A stretch of 64,000 bases of DNA from Streptomyces cathayae (lineage in GTDB: Bacteria > Actinomycetota > Actinomycetes > Streptomycetales > Streptomycetaceae), in assembly GCF_029760955.1 (NCBI RefSeq), contig NZ_CP121682.1, forward strand, positions 2,480,001 through 2,544,000, in the 5' to 3' direction. Of this stretch, positions 20,544 through 29,826 are shown piece by piece. Numbering within the stretch: position 1 is the first letter of the stretch; the number at the start of each line of letters is the position of its first letter. Under the pieces are notes generated by a model that worked only from the letters and a program-made list of their open reading frames with translations, had not been told where the DNA came from and made no database searches. The position numbers and the translations under genes are program-made.

Positions 20544-23099
20544 GTGACCCCCCGTCCCGAGTCCAGCGGTTCGCGTCCGGAGCAGCCGGCCGAGCAGATG
20601 TCCCGGAAGGCCACGGCGGAGAAGACCGCCGTGAAGAAGGACGCGGCGGTGAAGCGGACCGCCACCGAGAAGACGACCGCCGAGAAGACGACCGCCGCCG
20701 AGAAGACCGGGGCCGAGAAAGACGGGGCGGCGAAGGCCGCCGAGAAGGAACCCGGGACGAGGAAACCCGGGACGAGGAAGGCCGCGACGAAGAAGGTCAG
20801 GGCGCGGAAAGCCAGGGAACGGAAGGCCGGAGCGCGGAAGACCAGGGCGCAACAGGCCGTCGGCAGGCCCTCCGCCGTCGGGCGGCCCGCGCCGCCCGAG
20901 GCGGAGACCGCGGTCTCCCCCGCCGTGGGCCCCGACGACCGGGAGCGGCTGCTGAACGGCACGCACCACGCCCCGCACTCCGTGCTCGGCGCGCACCCGG
21001 TGCCCGGCGGGGTCGTGTTCCGGACGTTCAAGCCGTACGCCCGGGCCGTGTCCGTGGTCTCCGGGGGCCTCACCGCCGACCTGCACGACGACGGGGACGG
21101 GTTCTTCTCGGCGCTGCTGCCGTTCCGGGAGGTCCCGGCGTACCGGCTGCTGGTGACGTACGAGGAGGCGGTGCGGGAGATCGAGGACGCGTACCGTCTG
21201 CTGCCCGCGCTGGGCGAGTTCGACCTGCATCTGATCGGCGAGGGCCGCCACGAGGAGCTGTGGACCGCGCTCGGCGCGCACCCCATGACCCACCAGGGCG
21301 TGAGCGGCACCCGCTTCACCGTGTGGGCGCCGAACGCGCGCGGGGTGCGGGTGGCGGGCGGCTTCGACTTCTGGGACGGCACCGGGCATCCGATGCGGTC
21401 GCTGGGCTCGTCCGGGGTGTGGGAGCTGTTCGTGCCGGGGATCGGCGAGGGCGAGCTGTACAAGTTCGAGATCACCCGTCCCGACGGTTCGCGGACCCTG
21501 CGCGCCGATCCGATGGCGCGCCGCACGGAGGTCCCGCCGGCCACCTCGTCCGTCGTCACGTCCTCGCGGTACGAGTGGGACGACGCCGAGTGGCTGGAGC
21601 GCCGCGCCGAAGCACCCGCGCACCGCAGCCCGTTCTCGGTGTACGAGGTGCATCTGCCGTCCTGGCGACCCGGACTGACGTATCGTCAACTGGCTGATCA
21701 GCTCCCCGCGTACGTGAAGGACCTCGGGTTCACCCATGTCGAGCTGATGCCGGTCGCCGAGCATCCCTACGGTCCGTCCTGGGGCTACCAGGTCACCGGG
21801 TTCTACGCGCCCACGGCCCGGCTCGGCACCCCGGACGACTTCAGGTACCTGGTGGACGCGCTGCACCGGGCGGGCATCGGGGTGCTGATGGACTGGGTGC
21901 CGGCGCACTTCCCGCGCGACGAGTGGGCGCTGGCCGAGTTCGACGGCCGGCCGCTGTACGAGCACGAGGATCCGCTGCGGGCGGCCCATCCCGACTGGGG
22001 GACCCTGGAGTTCGACTTCGGGCGGCGCGAGGTGCGCAACTTCCTGGTCGCCAACGCCGTGTACTGGTGCGAGGAGTTCCACATCGACGGACTGCGCGTG
22101 GACGCCGTCGCCTCCATGCTCTACCTCGACTACTCGCGCGAGCCCGGCCGGTGGACGCCGAACGAGCACGGCGGCCGGGAGAACCTGGACGCGGTGGCGT
22201 TCCTGCAGGAGATGAACGCGACGGTGTACCGCAGGGTGCCGGGGGTGGTGACGATCGCGGAGGAGTCCACGGCCTGGGACGGGGTCACCCGGGCCACCCA
22301 TCACGGGGGCCCGAGCGGTTTCGGCGGGCTCGGTTTCGGCCTGAAGTGGAACATGGGCTGGATGCACGACTCGCTCCGGTACATGAGCCACGAACCGGTC
22401 CACCGCAAGTACCACCACGGCGAGATGACGTTCTCGATGGTGTACGCCTACAGCGAGAACTACGTCCTGCCGATCTCGCACGACGAGGTGGTGCACGGCA
22501 AGCGGTCCCTGGTGTCGAAGATGCCCGGCGACTGGTGGCGGCAGCGCGCCGACCTGCGCGCCTATCTCGGCTTCATGTGGGCCCACCCGGGCAAGCAACT
22601 GCTCTTCATGGGGCAGGAGTTCGCGCAGGGCGCCGAGTGGTCGGAGGCGCACGGCCCGGACTGGTGGCTGCTGGACCCGGCCTACGGCGCGGAGGCCGAC
22701 CACCGCGGGGTGCGCGATCTGGTGCGCGACCTCAACACCGAGTACCGGCGCACTCCCGCGCTGTGGCGGTGCGACACCGAGCCGTCCGGCTTCCGCTGGG
22801 TGACCGGGGAGGCCGCCGACGACAACGTGCTGGCGTTCCTGCGGTACGACTCCGACGGCTCACCGCTGCTCGCGGTGTCCCACTTCGCCCCCGTCGTCCG
22901 GCACGAGTACCGCATCGGCGTCCCCGACGACGTGCCCGCCTGGCACGAGGTCCTGAACACCGACGCGGCCCGCTACGGCGGCAGCGGCGTGGGCCGGCCG
23001 GACCCGGTCAAGCCGGAGCCGCAGGGGTGGCACGGCCTGCCGGCGAGCATCCGGCTGACCCTGCCGCCCCTGGCGACGGTGTGGCTGCGCCCGGCCTGA
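20544..23099 (+). CDS. glgB: 1,4-alpha-glucan branching enzyme GlgB with Lys/Ala-rich tail
   Basis: 851 aa from GTG 20544 (GGAGG at 20531). GH13 branching enzyme introducing alpha-1,6 branches. Residues about 15-120 are low-complexity Lys/Ala/Thr/Arg ([30 protein letters not shown]), resembling a histone H1 tail. The rest is ordinary GlgB: CBM48-like N domains, Asp520 ([10 protein letters not shown]), Glu573/574 ([11 protein letters not shown]) and Asp647 ([13 protein letters not shown]). It is last in the glgE operon, as expected for the GlgE pathway, which needs a branching enzyme. The tail is strongly basic and could bind polyanion, membrane or partner; its role is unknown. Confidence 0.94.
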   Translation: MTPRPESSGSRPEQPAEQMSRKATAEKTAVKKDAAVKRTATEKTTAEKTTAAEKTGAEKDGAAKAAEKEPGTRKPGTRKAATKKVRARKARERKAGARKTRAQQAVGRPSAVGRPAPPEAETAVSPAVGPDDRERLLNGTHHAPHSVLGAHPVPGGVVFRTFKPYARAVSVVSGGLTADLHDDGDGFFSALLPFREVPAYRLLVTYEEAVREIEDAYRLLPALGEFDLHLIGEGRHEELWTALGAHPMTHQGVSGTRFTVWAPNARGVRVAGGFDFWDGTGHPMRSLGSSGVWELFVPGIGEGELYKFEITRPDGSRTLRADPMARRTEVPPATSSVVTSSRYEWDDAEWLERRAEAPAHRSPFSVYEVHLPSWRPGLTYRQLADQLPAYVKDLGFTHVELMPVAEHPYGPSWGYQVTGFYAPTARLGTPDDFRYLVDALHRAGIGVLMDWVPAHFPRDEWALAEFDGRPLYEHEDPLRAAHPDWGTLEFDFGRREVRNFLVANAVYWCEEFHIDGLRVDAVASMLYLDYSREPGRWTPNEHGGRENLDAVAFLQEMNATVYRRVPGVVTIAEESTAWDGVTRATHHGGPSGFGGLGFGLKWNMGWMHDSLRYMSHEPVHRKYHHGEMTFSMVYAYSENYVLPISHDEVVHGKRSLVSKMPGDWWRQRADLRAYLGFMWAHPGKQLLFMGQEFAQGAEWSEAHGPDWWLLDPAYGAEADHRGVRDLVRDLNTEYRRTPALWRCDTEPSGFRWVTGEAADDNVLAFLRYDSDGSPLLAVSHFAPVVRHEYRIGVPDDVPAWHEVLNTDAARYGGSGVGRPDPVKPEPQGWHGLPASIRLTLPPLATVWLRPA

Positions 23100-23135
23100 G
23101 AGCCTGGGGGCGGGCTCTGCGCCCCGGCGGGTGCG

Positions 23136-25403
23136 CTACTGCGCCAGGGCGTCGGCCAGCGGCTTCGGCAGCGGCCCGGTGTGCAGGACGCCGAGCCGCT
23201 GGGTGGCGCGGGTCAGTGCCACGTACAGGTCGCTGGTGCCGTAGCGCCCCGGCTCGACCACCAGGACGGAGTCGAACTCCAGCCCCTTGGCCTGGCGCGG
23301 GTCGAGCAGGACCACGCCCTGCGTCAGATCGGGTTCGGCGCCGGCCGTCACCCCGTCCAGCCGGGCGGCCAGCGCGCGGTGCAGGTCGCGCGGGGCGACG
23401 ACGGCGAGCCGGCCCTCCTGCGGCACGCCGAGTTCCGCGACGGCCTCGGCGACGGCGCCGGGCAGGTCGTCGGTGGCGCGGGCCCAGGGGCGTACGCCGG
23501 TGGAGCGGACCGACCCGGGCGGCTCGAAGCCGGGGTGCTCGGCGCGGACCACGGCCGCCGCGACGTCCATGATCTCGGCCGGGGTGCGGTAGTTGACGCC
23601 GAGCCGGGTGTGCTCCCAGCGGTCCTCGACGTACGGGGCGAGGATGTCCTCCCAGGAGCCGACACCGCCCGCCTCCGAGGTCTGCGCGGGGTCGCCGACC
23701 AGGGTCATCGAGCGGGTCGGGCTGCGCCGCATCAGCAGCCGCCAGGCCATCGGCGACAGCTCCTGCGCCTCGTCGACGACGATGTGCCCGAACGCCCAGG
23801 TGCGGTCGGCGGCGGCCCGTTCGGCGGCGCTGCGGTGGTCGTCCTCCTCGTGCCGTTCGGCGAAGCGTTCGGCGTCGATGATGTCGTGCGCGGACAGCAC
23901 CTCGGAGGACTCGGGGTCGTCCTCCTCCTTGTCCTCGAACTCGTAGGTCCGGGAGGCGTACGACACGTCCAGGACGCCCTGCGCGTAGGCGATCTGCGTG
24001 CGCCGCTCGCGGTCGGCCCGTTCCCGGGCCGGCCGGTCGTCCTCGCCGAGGAGTTCGGCGGCCTCGTCGAGCAGCGGTACGTCGGCGACGGTCCAGTGCC
24101 TGGTCACCGGGCGGCGGACCGCGGCGGCGTCCTCGGCGGGCAGGAAGTCCTCGGGCTCGGCGAGGAAGTCGGCGACCAGCCGCTGCGGGGTGAGCAGGGG
24201 CCACAGCCGGTCGACGGCGGACCACACCTCGGGGTTCTCGGCGAGTTCGTCGCGGATCTGGGTGATGTCGCTGGGGTCGAGCAGATTGGAGCCGTCGTAG
24301 GGGTCGGTGCCGATGCGTTCGGCGACCATGTCGGTAAGCGTGTTGAGGATGTGCCCCTCGAAGTACTCGCGGGACACGTTGTGCGGCAGCTTGGCGGCGC
24401 GGGTGCGTTCCCGGGCGACCCGGACCAGGCCGTCGTCGAGCATCAGGATCTCGCGGTCGTGCTCGATGGTGATCACCGGGTCGGGCAGCGCCTGCCGGCC
24501 GCGGACGACCTCGGCGAGGACGTCCGCCATGTCCGCCCGCCCCTTCACGGCGGCGGCCTCGGGGGTGTCCGCCCGGGTGGCCCGCACACCGGGGAACAGT
24601 TCGCCGACGGTCGCCAGGAGCACCCCGGTCTCGCCGAGGCTGGGCAGCACCTCGCCGATGTAGCCGAGGAACGCCGGGTTGGGTCCGACGATCAGGACGG
24701 CGCGGCGGGCCAGCAGTTCGCGGTACTCGTAGAGGAGGTAGGCGGCGCGGTGCAGGGCGACCGCGGTCTTGCCGGTGCCGGGGCCGCCCTCGACCACCAG
24801 CACGCCCCGGTGCGGGGCGCGGATGATGCGGTCCTGGTCGGCCTGGATGGTGCGCACGATGTCGCCCATGCGGCCGGTGCGCGCGGAGTTGAGCGCGGCG
24901 AGCAGCACGGCGTCGCCGGTCGGGTCCTCGTGGCCGGTGCGGGTCTCGTCGCCGAGGTCGAGGATCTCGTCGTGCAGGGCGGTGACCGTGCGCCCCTCGG
25001 AGGTGATGTGCCGGCGGCGCCTGAGACCCATCGGGGTGTGGCCGGTGGCCAGGTAGAAGGGGCGGGCGACGTCGGCGCGCCAGTCGATCAGGACGGGGGT
25101 GCGCTCGGCGTCGTCGGCGCGCAGACCGATCCGGCCGATGTGGTGGGTGCGGCCCGAGGAGAGGTCGATCCGGCCGAAGCACAGCGAGCCGTCCACCGCG
25201 TTCAGCGCGGCGAGCAGCCCGGACCGCTCGGCGACGAGGATGTCCCGCTCCAGCCTGGCCTGCATGGGCGTGTTGCCCTGCTCGAGGGCGTCCGTGAGAG
25301 ACACCTCGGTGTCACCGCGCAGGGCGTCCACCCGTGCGTACAGTCCGTCGATGAATTCCTGTTCCTGCCGGAATTCATGGTCCGGAAATTCGCTGTTTGA
25401 CAA
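23136..25403 (-). CDS. HelD/HelR-like RNA polymerase-associated SF1 ATPase
   Basis: 755 aa, UvrD/Rep-fold ATPase of the HelD class, which binds RNA polymerase and removes it from stalled or drug-inhibited complexes. The N-terminal coiled-coil arm is seen in EFRQEQEFIDGLYARVDALR to LLAALNAVDGSLCFGRIDL. Walker A is VVEGGPGTGKTAVALHRAAYL; Walker B is HIVVDEAQELSPMAW; later helicase motifs are LVGDPAQTSEAGG, LGVNYRTPAEI and LTRATQRLGVLH. The length matches HelD/HelR of actinobacteria. The start is TTG 25403 with GGGAGCGG upstream. HelR confers rifampicin tolerance and normally follows a rifamycin-associated element; I do not see that element, but an 11-bp inverted repeat sits 40 bases upstream. 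Convergent with glgB. Confidence 0.85.
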   Translation of the reverse strand: MSNSEFPDHEFRQEQEFIDGLYARVDALRGDTEVSLTDALEQGNTPMQARLERDILVAERSGLLAALNAVDGSLCFGRIDLSSGRTHHIGRIGLRADDAERTPVLIDWRADVARPFYLATGHTPMGLRRRRHITSEGRTVTALHDEILDLGDETRTGHEDPTGDAVLLAALNSARTGRMGDIVRTIQADQDRIIRAPHRGVLVVEGGPGTGKTAVALHRAAYLLYEYRELLARRAVLIVGPNPAFLGYIGEVLPSLGETGVLLATVGELFPGVRATRADTPEAAAVKGRADMADVLAEVVRGRQALPDPVITIEHDREILMLDDGLVRVARERTRAAKLPHNVSREYFEGHILNTLTDMVAERIGTDPYDGSNLLDPSDITQIRDELAENPEVWSAVDRLWPLLTPQRLVADFLAEPEDFLPAEDAAAVRRPVTRHWTVADVPLLDEAAELLGEDDRPARERADRERRTQIAYAQGVLDVSYASRTYEFEDKEEDDPESSEVLSAHDIIDAERFAERHEEDDHRSAAERAAADRTWAFGHIVVDEAQELSPMAWRLLMRRSPTRSMTLVGDPAQTSEAGGVGSWEDILAPYVEDRWEHTRLGVNYRTPAEIMDVAAAVVRAEHPGFEPPGSVRSTGVRPWARATDDLPGAVAEAVAELGVPQEGRLAVVAPRDLHRALAARLDGVTAGAEPDLTQGVVLLDPRQAKGLEFDSVLVVEPGRYGTSDLYVALTRATQRLGVLHTGPLPKPLADALAQ

Positions 25404-25442
25404 TTCCGCTCCCGCCCGGATACACTACGCCCAGTGAACTTT

Positions 25443-25474
25443 ACTTGCGACTTGCCATAATCGAAGTCGCAAGT
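25443..25474 (-). promoter_or_regulatory. 11-bp inverted repeat upstream of the HelD-like gene
   Basis: ACTTGCGACTT (25443-25453) and AAGTCGCAAGT (25464-25474) are perfect inverted arms separated by 10 AT-rich bases, about 40 bases upstream of the TTG start. On the minus strand TAGTGT near 25425 could be a -10, placing the repeat over the -35. It could be an operator or a 5' stem-loop. It does not match the rifamycin-associated element as I remember it. Confidence 0.55.
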
Positions 25475-25491
25475 CAATGAATATACGCAGT

Positions 25492-25525
25492 GAAAACCCC
25501 CGGGCGCAATTACCCGGGGGTTTTC
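25492..25525. terminator. Bidirectional terminator between dctA and the HelD-like gene
   Basis: GAAAACCCCCGGG (25492-25504) pairs perfectly with 25513-25525, 13 bp around an 8-base loop, with A-runs and T-runs at the stem ends. It lies 122 bases past the dctA stop, just upstream of the HelD-like gene's promoter, and isolates the two genes. Confidence 0.85.
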
Positions 25526-25646
25526 TTGTGTCTGCGGCCAAAAGTGCCGGAAAGGTCAGGAGGACCGGAAGGGCCGAGCGGCCGGGCTCACGGGGGAAGG
25601 AGTCCGGCCGCTCGGCGGCGGGGGAAGCCCGGGGGGGCTGGGTGCG

Positions 25647-27032
25647 TCAGGCCTTGGCGAGTTCCTTCTCGCTGCCCGCTGCTGCGGGGGCCTCGGCGGG
25701 GCCGGTGCCGTCGTGGTCGTCCAGCAGGGTGGTCTCGTCGAAGGGGAGGGCCCCGGAGAGGACCTGGTTCACCCGCTCCTTGTCGATCTCCTTGGTCCAG
25801 GTGCCGATCAGCACCGTGGCGACCGCGTTGCCCGCGAAGTTGGTCAGGGCGCGGGCCTCGCTCATCAGGCGGTCGATGCCGACGATCAGGCCGATGCCGT
25901 CCACCAGGGCCGGCTTGTGCGACTGCAGACCGCCGGCCAGCGTCGCCAGGCCGGCACCGGAGACACCGGCGGCGCCCTTGGAGGCGATCAGCAGGAAGAG
26001 CAGCAGCGTGATCTGCTCGCCCACCGACATCGGCGTGCCCAGGGCGTCGGCGATGAACAGCGAGGCCATGGTCATGTAGATCATGGTGCCGTCGAGGTTG
26101 AAGGAGTAGCCGGTCGGCACGGTGATGCCGACCACCGGCTTGCTGACGCCCACGTGCTCCATCTTCGCGATGAGCCGCGGCAGCGCCGACTCGGACGAGG
26201 AGGTGGACAGGATCAGCAGGAACTCGCGGCCCAGGTACCTGAACAGGCTCCAGACGTTCAGCCCCGCGACGATCCGCAGCAGCGCGCCGAGCACCACGAA
26301 GATGAACAGCGCACAGGTGATGTAGAAGCCGAGCATCAGCACCGCGAGGCTCTTCAGCGCGTCCAGGCCCGCCGAGCCGGTGACCGCGGCCATGGCGCCG
26401 AACGCACCGACCGGGGCGGCCCACATGATCATGGCGAGGACCCGGAAGACCAGCCGCTGGATGTGCTCGATACCGCGCAGGACCGGCTGGCCGGCGTTGC
26501 CCATGGCCTGCAGCGCGAAGCCGCACAGCAGGGCGATCAGCAGGGTCTGCAGGACCTCGCCCTGGGTGAAGGCGGACACGATCGTGGTCGGGATGATGCC
26601 GAGCAGGAACTCGGTGGTGTCCTTGGCCTCCGCGTCGACCTGGGCCTGACCGGTCTCCTTGACCGCGTCGGTGACCGCGAGACCCGTCCCGGGGTCCAGG
26701 ATGTTGCCGACGATCAGGCCGATGCCGAGCGCGACCAGCGACATGATCAGGAAGTAGACCATGGCGATACCGCCGACGGCGCCGACCTTGGCGGCCTTCC
26801 GCACGGAGCCGATGCCCAGCACGATGGTGCAGAAGATGATCGGCGAGATCATCATCTTGATCAGGCTCACGAAGCCCGTGCCGATCGGCTTCAGCTCGAC
26901 CGCGAAGTCGGGGGCCAACAGACCGACGGCGATACCGAGGGCGACCGCGATGATCACCGCGATGTAGAGATAGTGCGTGCGGTCCCGCTTCACTTGGGGA
27001 GCGGCAGGTGCCGTATCGGGGGTGCTGGTCAC
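25647..27032 (-). CDS. dctA: C4-dicarboxylate transporter DctA (dicarboxylate/cation symporter)
   Basis: 461 aa membrane protein of the DAACS family, expected to import succinate, fumarate and malate with H+ or Na+. About eight membrane segments are visible, from YLYIAVIIAVALGIAVGLL on. The serine-rich re-entrant motif LSTSSSESALPRL and the NLDGTMIYM motif are diagnostic. A GTG start at 27030-27032 is preferred because AAGGAGG lies 6 bases upstream; an ATG 16 codons earlier has no ribosome site. The C-terminus is hydrophilic, Ala/Glu-rich. Divergent from a CitA/CitB-type two-component system, which typically senses external di- or tricarboxylates and would activate dctA. Confidence 0.92.
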   Translation of the reverse strand: MTSTPDTAPAAPQVKRDRTHYLYIAVIIAVALGIAVGLLAPDFAVELKPIGTGFVSLIKMMISPIIFCTIVLGIGSVRKAAKVGAVGGIAMVYFLIMSLVALGIGLIVGNILDPGTGLAVTDAVKETGQAQVDAEAKDTTEFLLGIIPTTIVSAFTQGEVLQTLLIALLCGFALQAMGNAGQPVLRGIEHIQRLVFRVLAMIMWAAPVGAFGAMAAVTGSAGLDALKSLAVLMLGFYITCALFIFVVLGALLRIVAGLNVWSLFRYLGREFLLILSTSSSESALPRLIAKMEHVGVSKPVVGITVPTGYSFNLDGTMIYMTMASLFIADALGTPMSVGEQITLLLFLLIASKGAAGVSGAGLATLAGGLQSHKPALVDGIGLIVGIDRLMSEARALTNFAGNAVATVLIGTWTKEIDKERVNQVLSGALPFDETTLLDDHDGTGPAEAPAAAGSEKELAKA

Positions 27033-27188
27033 GGCGGCCTCCTTGATGACGTCGTCGGCATCGACCGGCGTGCGGCTCACGTCCGGGGGATGAGAATTCG
27101 GGGAACGCCGTGACTATGTCCCGTCTTGTGAGCGTGGTCACCCTTCCGTTCATTTAGTTCACGCCCGTGCGGCGGGCACACTGTCGGG

Positions 27189-28859
27189 ATGCGCATCGCC
27201 CTCCCCCGGCCCCGCAGCCTCGCGGGCCAGCTCTTCGCCATGCAGGCGGTGCTGGTGGCGGTCCTCGTGGTGGGATACGCCCTGTTCAGCTACTTCAGCG
27301 ACCGCAGCCAGGCCGAGGAGGCGGCGAGCCACCAGACACGGGCCGTGGCCCTCTCGGTGGCCGACTCCCCCTCGGTACGCGAGGCGATCCGTACCCCCGA
27401 CCCCTCGGCCACGCTCCAGCCGTACGCGCTGGCGGTGGTGCGCGACACCGACATCGACTTCGTCACGATCATGGATCCGCGGGGCATCCGCTGGACCCAC
27501 CCCGACCCGGACCAGCTCGGCCTGCCCTTCCGCGGCCACACCGGGCCCGCCCTTCAGGGCCGGACGTTCACCGAGACCTACACCGGCACCCTCGGCCCGT
27601 CCGTCCGCGCGGTCACCCCGGTCCGGGACGGCGACCGGATCGTCGGCCTGGTCAGCGCGGGCATCCGGGTCGAGGAGATAAGCCAGCGCGCGCAGGCCCG
27701 GCTGACGGCCCTGCTCGCGGTCGCGACCGGCGCGCTCGGACTGGGCGCGATCGGCACGTACGTCATCAACGCCCGCCTGCGCCGGCACACCCACGGGATG
27801 AACGCGAGGCAGCTCAGCCACATGCACGACTACCATCAGGCCGCGCTGCACGCCGTGCGCGAGGGGCTGCTGATGCTGGACGGGCAGTACAGGGTGGCGC
27901 TGATCAACGACGGTGGCAGGGAGCTGCTGGGGGTGGCCCCGGAGGAGGACGTGGTGGGCAGGTCGGTCGCGGAGCTCAGTCTCCCGGCACCGCTGACGGG
28001 CGCGCTGCTCGCCTCGGAGCCCCGGGTGGACGAGGTGCATCTCACGGCGGACCGGGTGCTGGTGGTGAACACCTCACCGGTGTCGGGCGGTGAGCGGCGC
28101 GGTTCCGTGGTGACCCTGCGCGACGTGACCGAGCTCCAGTCGCTGATGGGCGAGCTGGACTCGGAGCGGGGCTTCACACAGGCCCTGCGCTCGCAGGCGC
28201 ACGAGGCGGCGAACCGGCTGCACACCGTCGTCTCGCTGATCGAGCTGGGCCGGGCCGAGGAGGCGGTGGACTTCGCGACCGCCGAGCTGGAGCTCGCCCA
28301 GGCGCTCACCGACCAGGTGGTGGCGGCGGTGGGCGAGCCGGTGCTGGCCGCACTGCTGCTGGGCAAGACGGCCCAGGCCCACGAGCGGGGCGTGGAGCTG
28401 GTGGTCTCACCGGCCAGCCGACTGGACGACGGGCTGCTGCCGGAGAGCCTGCCCGCCCGCGACCTGGTCACCATCCTGGGCAACCTGATCGACAACGCGG
28501 TGGACGCGGCGCAGGGCGGCCTCAGTGCCCGGGTGACGGTCACGGCCCTCACCGACGCCGGTACGGAGCTGATCCTGCAGGTGTCCGACACCGGCCCGGG
28601 CGTGGCCCCGGACCACACCGAGGCGGTCTTCCAGCGCGGCTTCACGACCAAGCCGTCGGGGCCGGACGGCCGGGGGCTGGGTCTGGCGCTGGTACGGCAG
28701 ACGGCGCACCGGCACGGCGGCACGCTGACGGTGACCTCGGCGCAGGAGGGCGGCGCCCACTTCGAGGTACGGCTCCCGCTGCGGGCCGTCGGCGCGGTCA
28801 CGGCCGGCAGCGGTGCGGACGCCGAGGGCGTCGGCTCCGGCGCGGGAGGCGGGGCATGA
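27189..28859 (+). CDS. CitA/DcuS-type sensor histidine kinase
   Basis: 556 aa. Membrane segment 1 (about 14-35), extracytoplasmic PDC-type sensor domain (about 36-180, including FVTIMDPRGIRWTHPDP and the GRTFTETYTGTLG strand), membrane segment 2 (ALLAVATGALGLGAIGTYVI), cytoplasmic PAS (ALHAVREGLLMLDGQYRV), phosphoacceptor helix SQAHEAANRLHTVVSLIELG (His in HEAAN, as in CitA/DcuS kinases) and an ATPase domain with NLIDNAVDA, DTGPGV and GRGLGLALV. ATG 27189 has no clear Shine-Dalgarno; CACACT ends 6 bases upstream, so it may be leaderless. Its stop overlaps the response regulator start. Likely senses C4-dicarboxylate or citrate and controls the divergent dctA. Confidence 0.9.
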   Translation: MRIALPRPRSLAGQLFAMQAVLVAVLVVGYALFSYFSDRSQAEEAASHQTRAVALSVADSPSVREAIRTPDPSATLQPYALAVVRDTDIDFVTIMDPRGIRWTHPDPDQLGLPFRGHTGPALQGRTFTETYTGTLGPSVRAVTPVRDGDRIVGLVSAGIRVEEISQRAQARLTALLAVATGALGLGAIGTYVINARLRRHTHGMNARQLSHMHDYHQAALHAVREGLLMLDGQYRVALINDGGRELLGVAPEEDVVGRSVAELSLPAPLTGALLASEPRVDEVHLTADRVLVVNTSPVSGGERRGSVVTLRDVTELQSLMGELDSERGFTQALRSQAHEAANRLHTVVSLIELGRAEEAVDFATAELELAQALTDQVVAAVGEPVLAALLLGKTAQAHERGVELVVSPASRLDDGLLPESLPARDLVTILGNLIDNAVDAAQGGLSARVTVTALTDAGTELILQVSDTGPGVAPDHTEAVFQRGFTTKPSGPDGRGLGLALVRQTAHRHGGTLTVTSAQEGGAHFEVRLPLRAVGAVTAGSGADAEGVGSGAGGGA

Positions 28860-29539
28860 CCGACAGACCCATCCGCGTCCTGGTGGTGGAGGACGACCCG
28901 GTCGCCGCCGACGCCCATGTGATGTACGTCGGCCGGGTGCCCGGGTTCGTCGTGGTCGGCAAGGCGACCACGGGCGCCGAGGCCCGCCGGGCGCTGGAGC
29001 GCACCCCCGTCGACCTGCTCCTCCTCGATCTGCACCTGCCCGATGTGCACGGACTGCAGCTGGCCCGCTCGCTGCGGACGGCCGGACACCACGCGGACGT
29101 CGTCGCGGTGACCTCGGCACGGGACCTCGCGGTGGTGCGCGAGGGGGTGTCGCTGGGCGTCGTCCAGTACGTGCTGAAACCGTTCACCTTCGCGACGCTG
29201 CGGGACCGCCTGGTGCGGTACGCCGAGTTCCGCGCGTCCGTGGGCGAGGCCAGCGGCCAGGCCGAGGTGGACCGCGCGCTGGCCGCTCTGCGCGCCCCCG
29301 GACCGGCCGCCCTGCCCAAGGGCCTGAGCGCGCCGACCCTGGAGCGGGTGACCGTGGTCCTGCGGGACGCCGGGGAGGGCCTGACCGCGAGCGGGGCGGC
29401 GGAGGCGGTGGGCATCTCCCGCATCACCGCCCGCCGCTACCTGGAGCACCTGGTGGACGCGGGCCGCGCGGCCCGGCGCCCGCAGTACGGGACCGTGGGA
29501 CGGCCGGAGTTGCAGTACCGGTGGGTGACGGGGCGGTGA
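28856..29539 (+). CDS. CitB/DcuR-type response regulator
   Basis: 227 aa, overlapping the kinase by ATGA. Receiver: VLVVEDDPVAADAH (acidic pocket), LLLLDLHLPDVHGLQ (phospho-Asp), Thr in VVAVTSARD and Lys in VLKPFTF. The C-terminal part (about 150-227) is a winged helix-turn-helix typical of CitB/DpiA regulators (TASGAAEAVGISRITARRYL), different from LuxR and OmpR classes. Predicted to activate dctA across the 156-base divergent region. After the gene, about 287 bases without a gene precede the convergent pfkA; a CCCCGGC/GCCGGGG hairpin near 29811-29825 may terminate transcription. Confidence 0.9.
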   Translation: MTDRPIRVLVVEDDPVAADAHVMYVGRVPGFVVVGKATTGAEARRALERTPVDLLLLDLHLPDVHGLQLARSLRTAGHHADVVAVTSARDLAVVREGVSLGVVQYVLKPFTFATLRDRLVRYAEFRASVGEASGQAEVDRALAALRAPGPAALPKGLSAPTLERVTVVLRDAGEGLTASGAAEAVGISRITARRYLEHLVDAGRAARRPQYGTVGRPELQYRWVTGR

Positions 29540-29826
29540 GGTGCTGAGGCGCCGAAGCCTTCACCGGGTACGGCGCCCTGCCCCGCGCCTCGCACCGCGC
29601 GTCCCGCCGGCCCGGGTGGTACGGGCGTCTGCGGCCTGCCCGCTCTCCCGTTTCCGCTCCCCCTGGACCGGCTCGACCGGATCGACCGGCCGTCCCCGCT
29701 GACGGTCCTCTTCGTGCCGAGTCAGCCGACCACCGCGTTCACGGTGCCGGTTTCGACGCCGGGCGGGGCGGCCGGGGCCGGCGCGGGCGGGCCCGCGCGC
29801 GTCTCCTCCCCGGCCGCCGGGGCCGG

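Noticed and set aside
25443..25474. Rifamycin-associated element
   Set aside because: The arms do not match the GGGGCTTGCGGCAAG-type element I remember; only CTTGC is shared.
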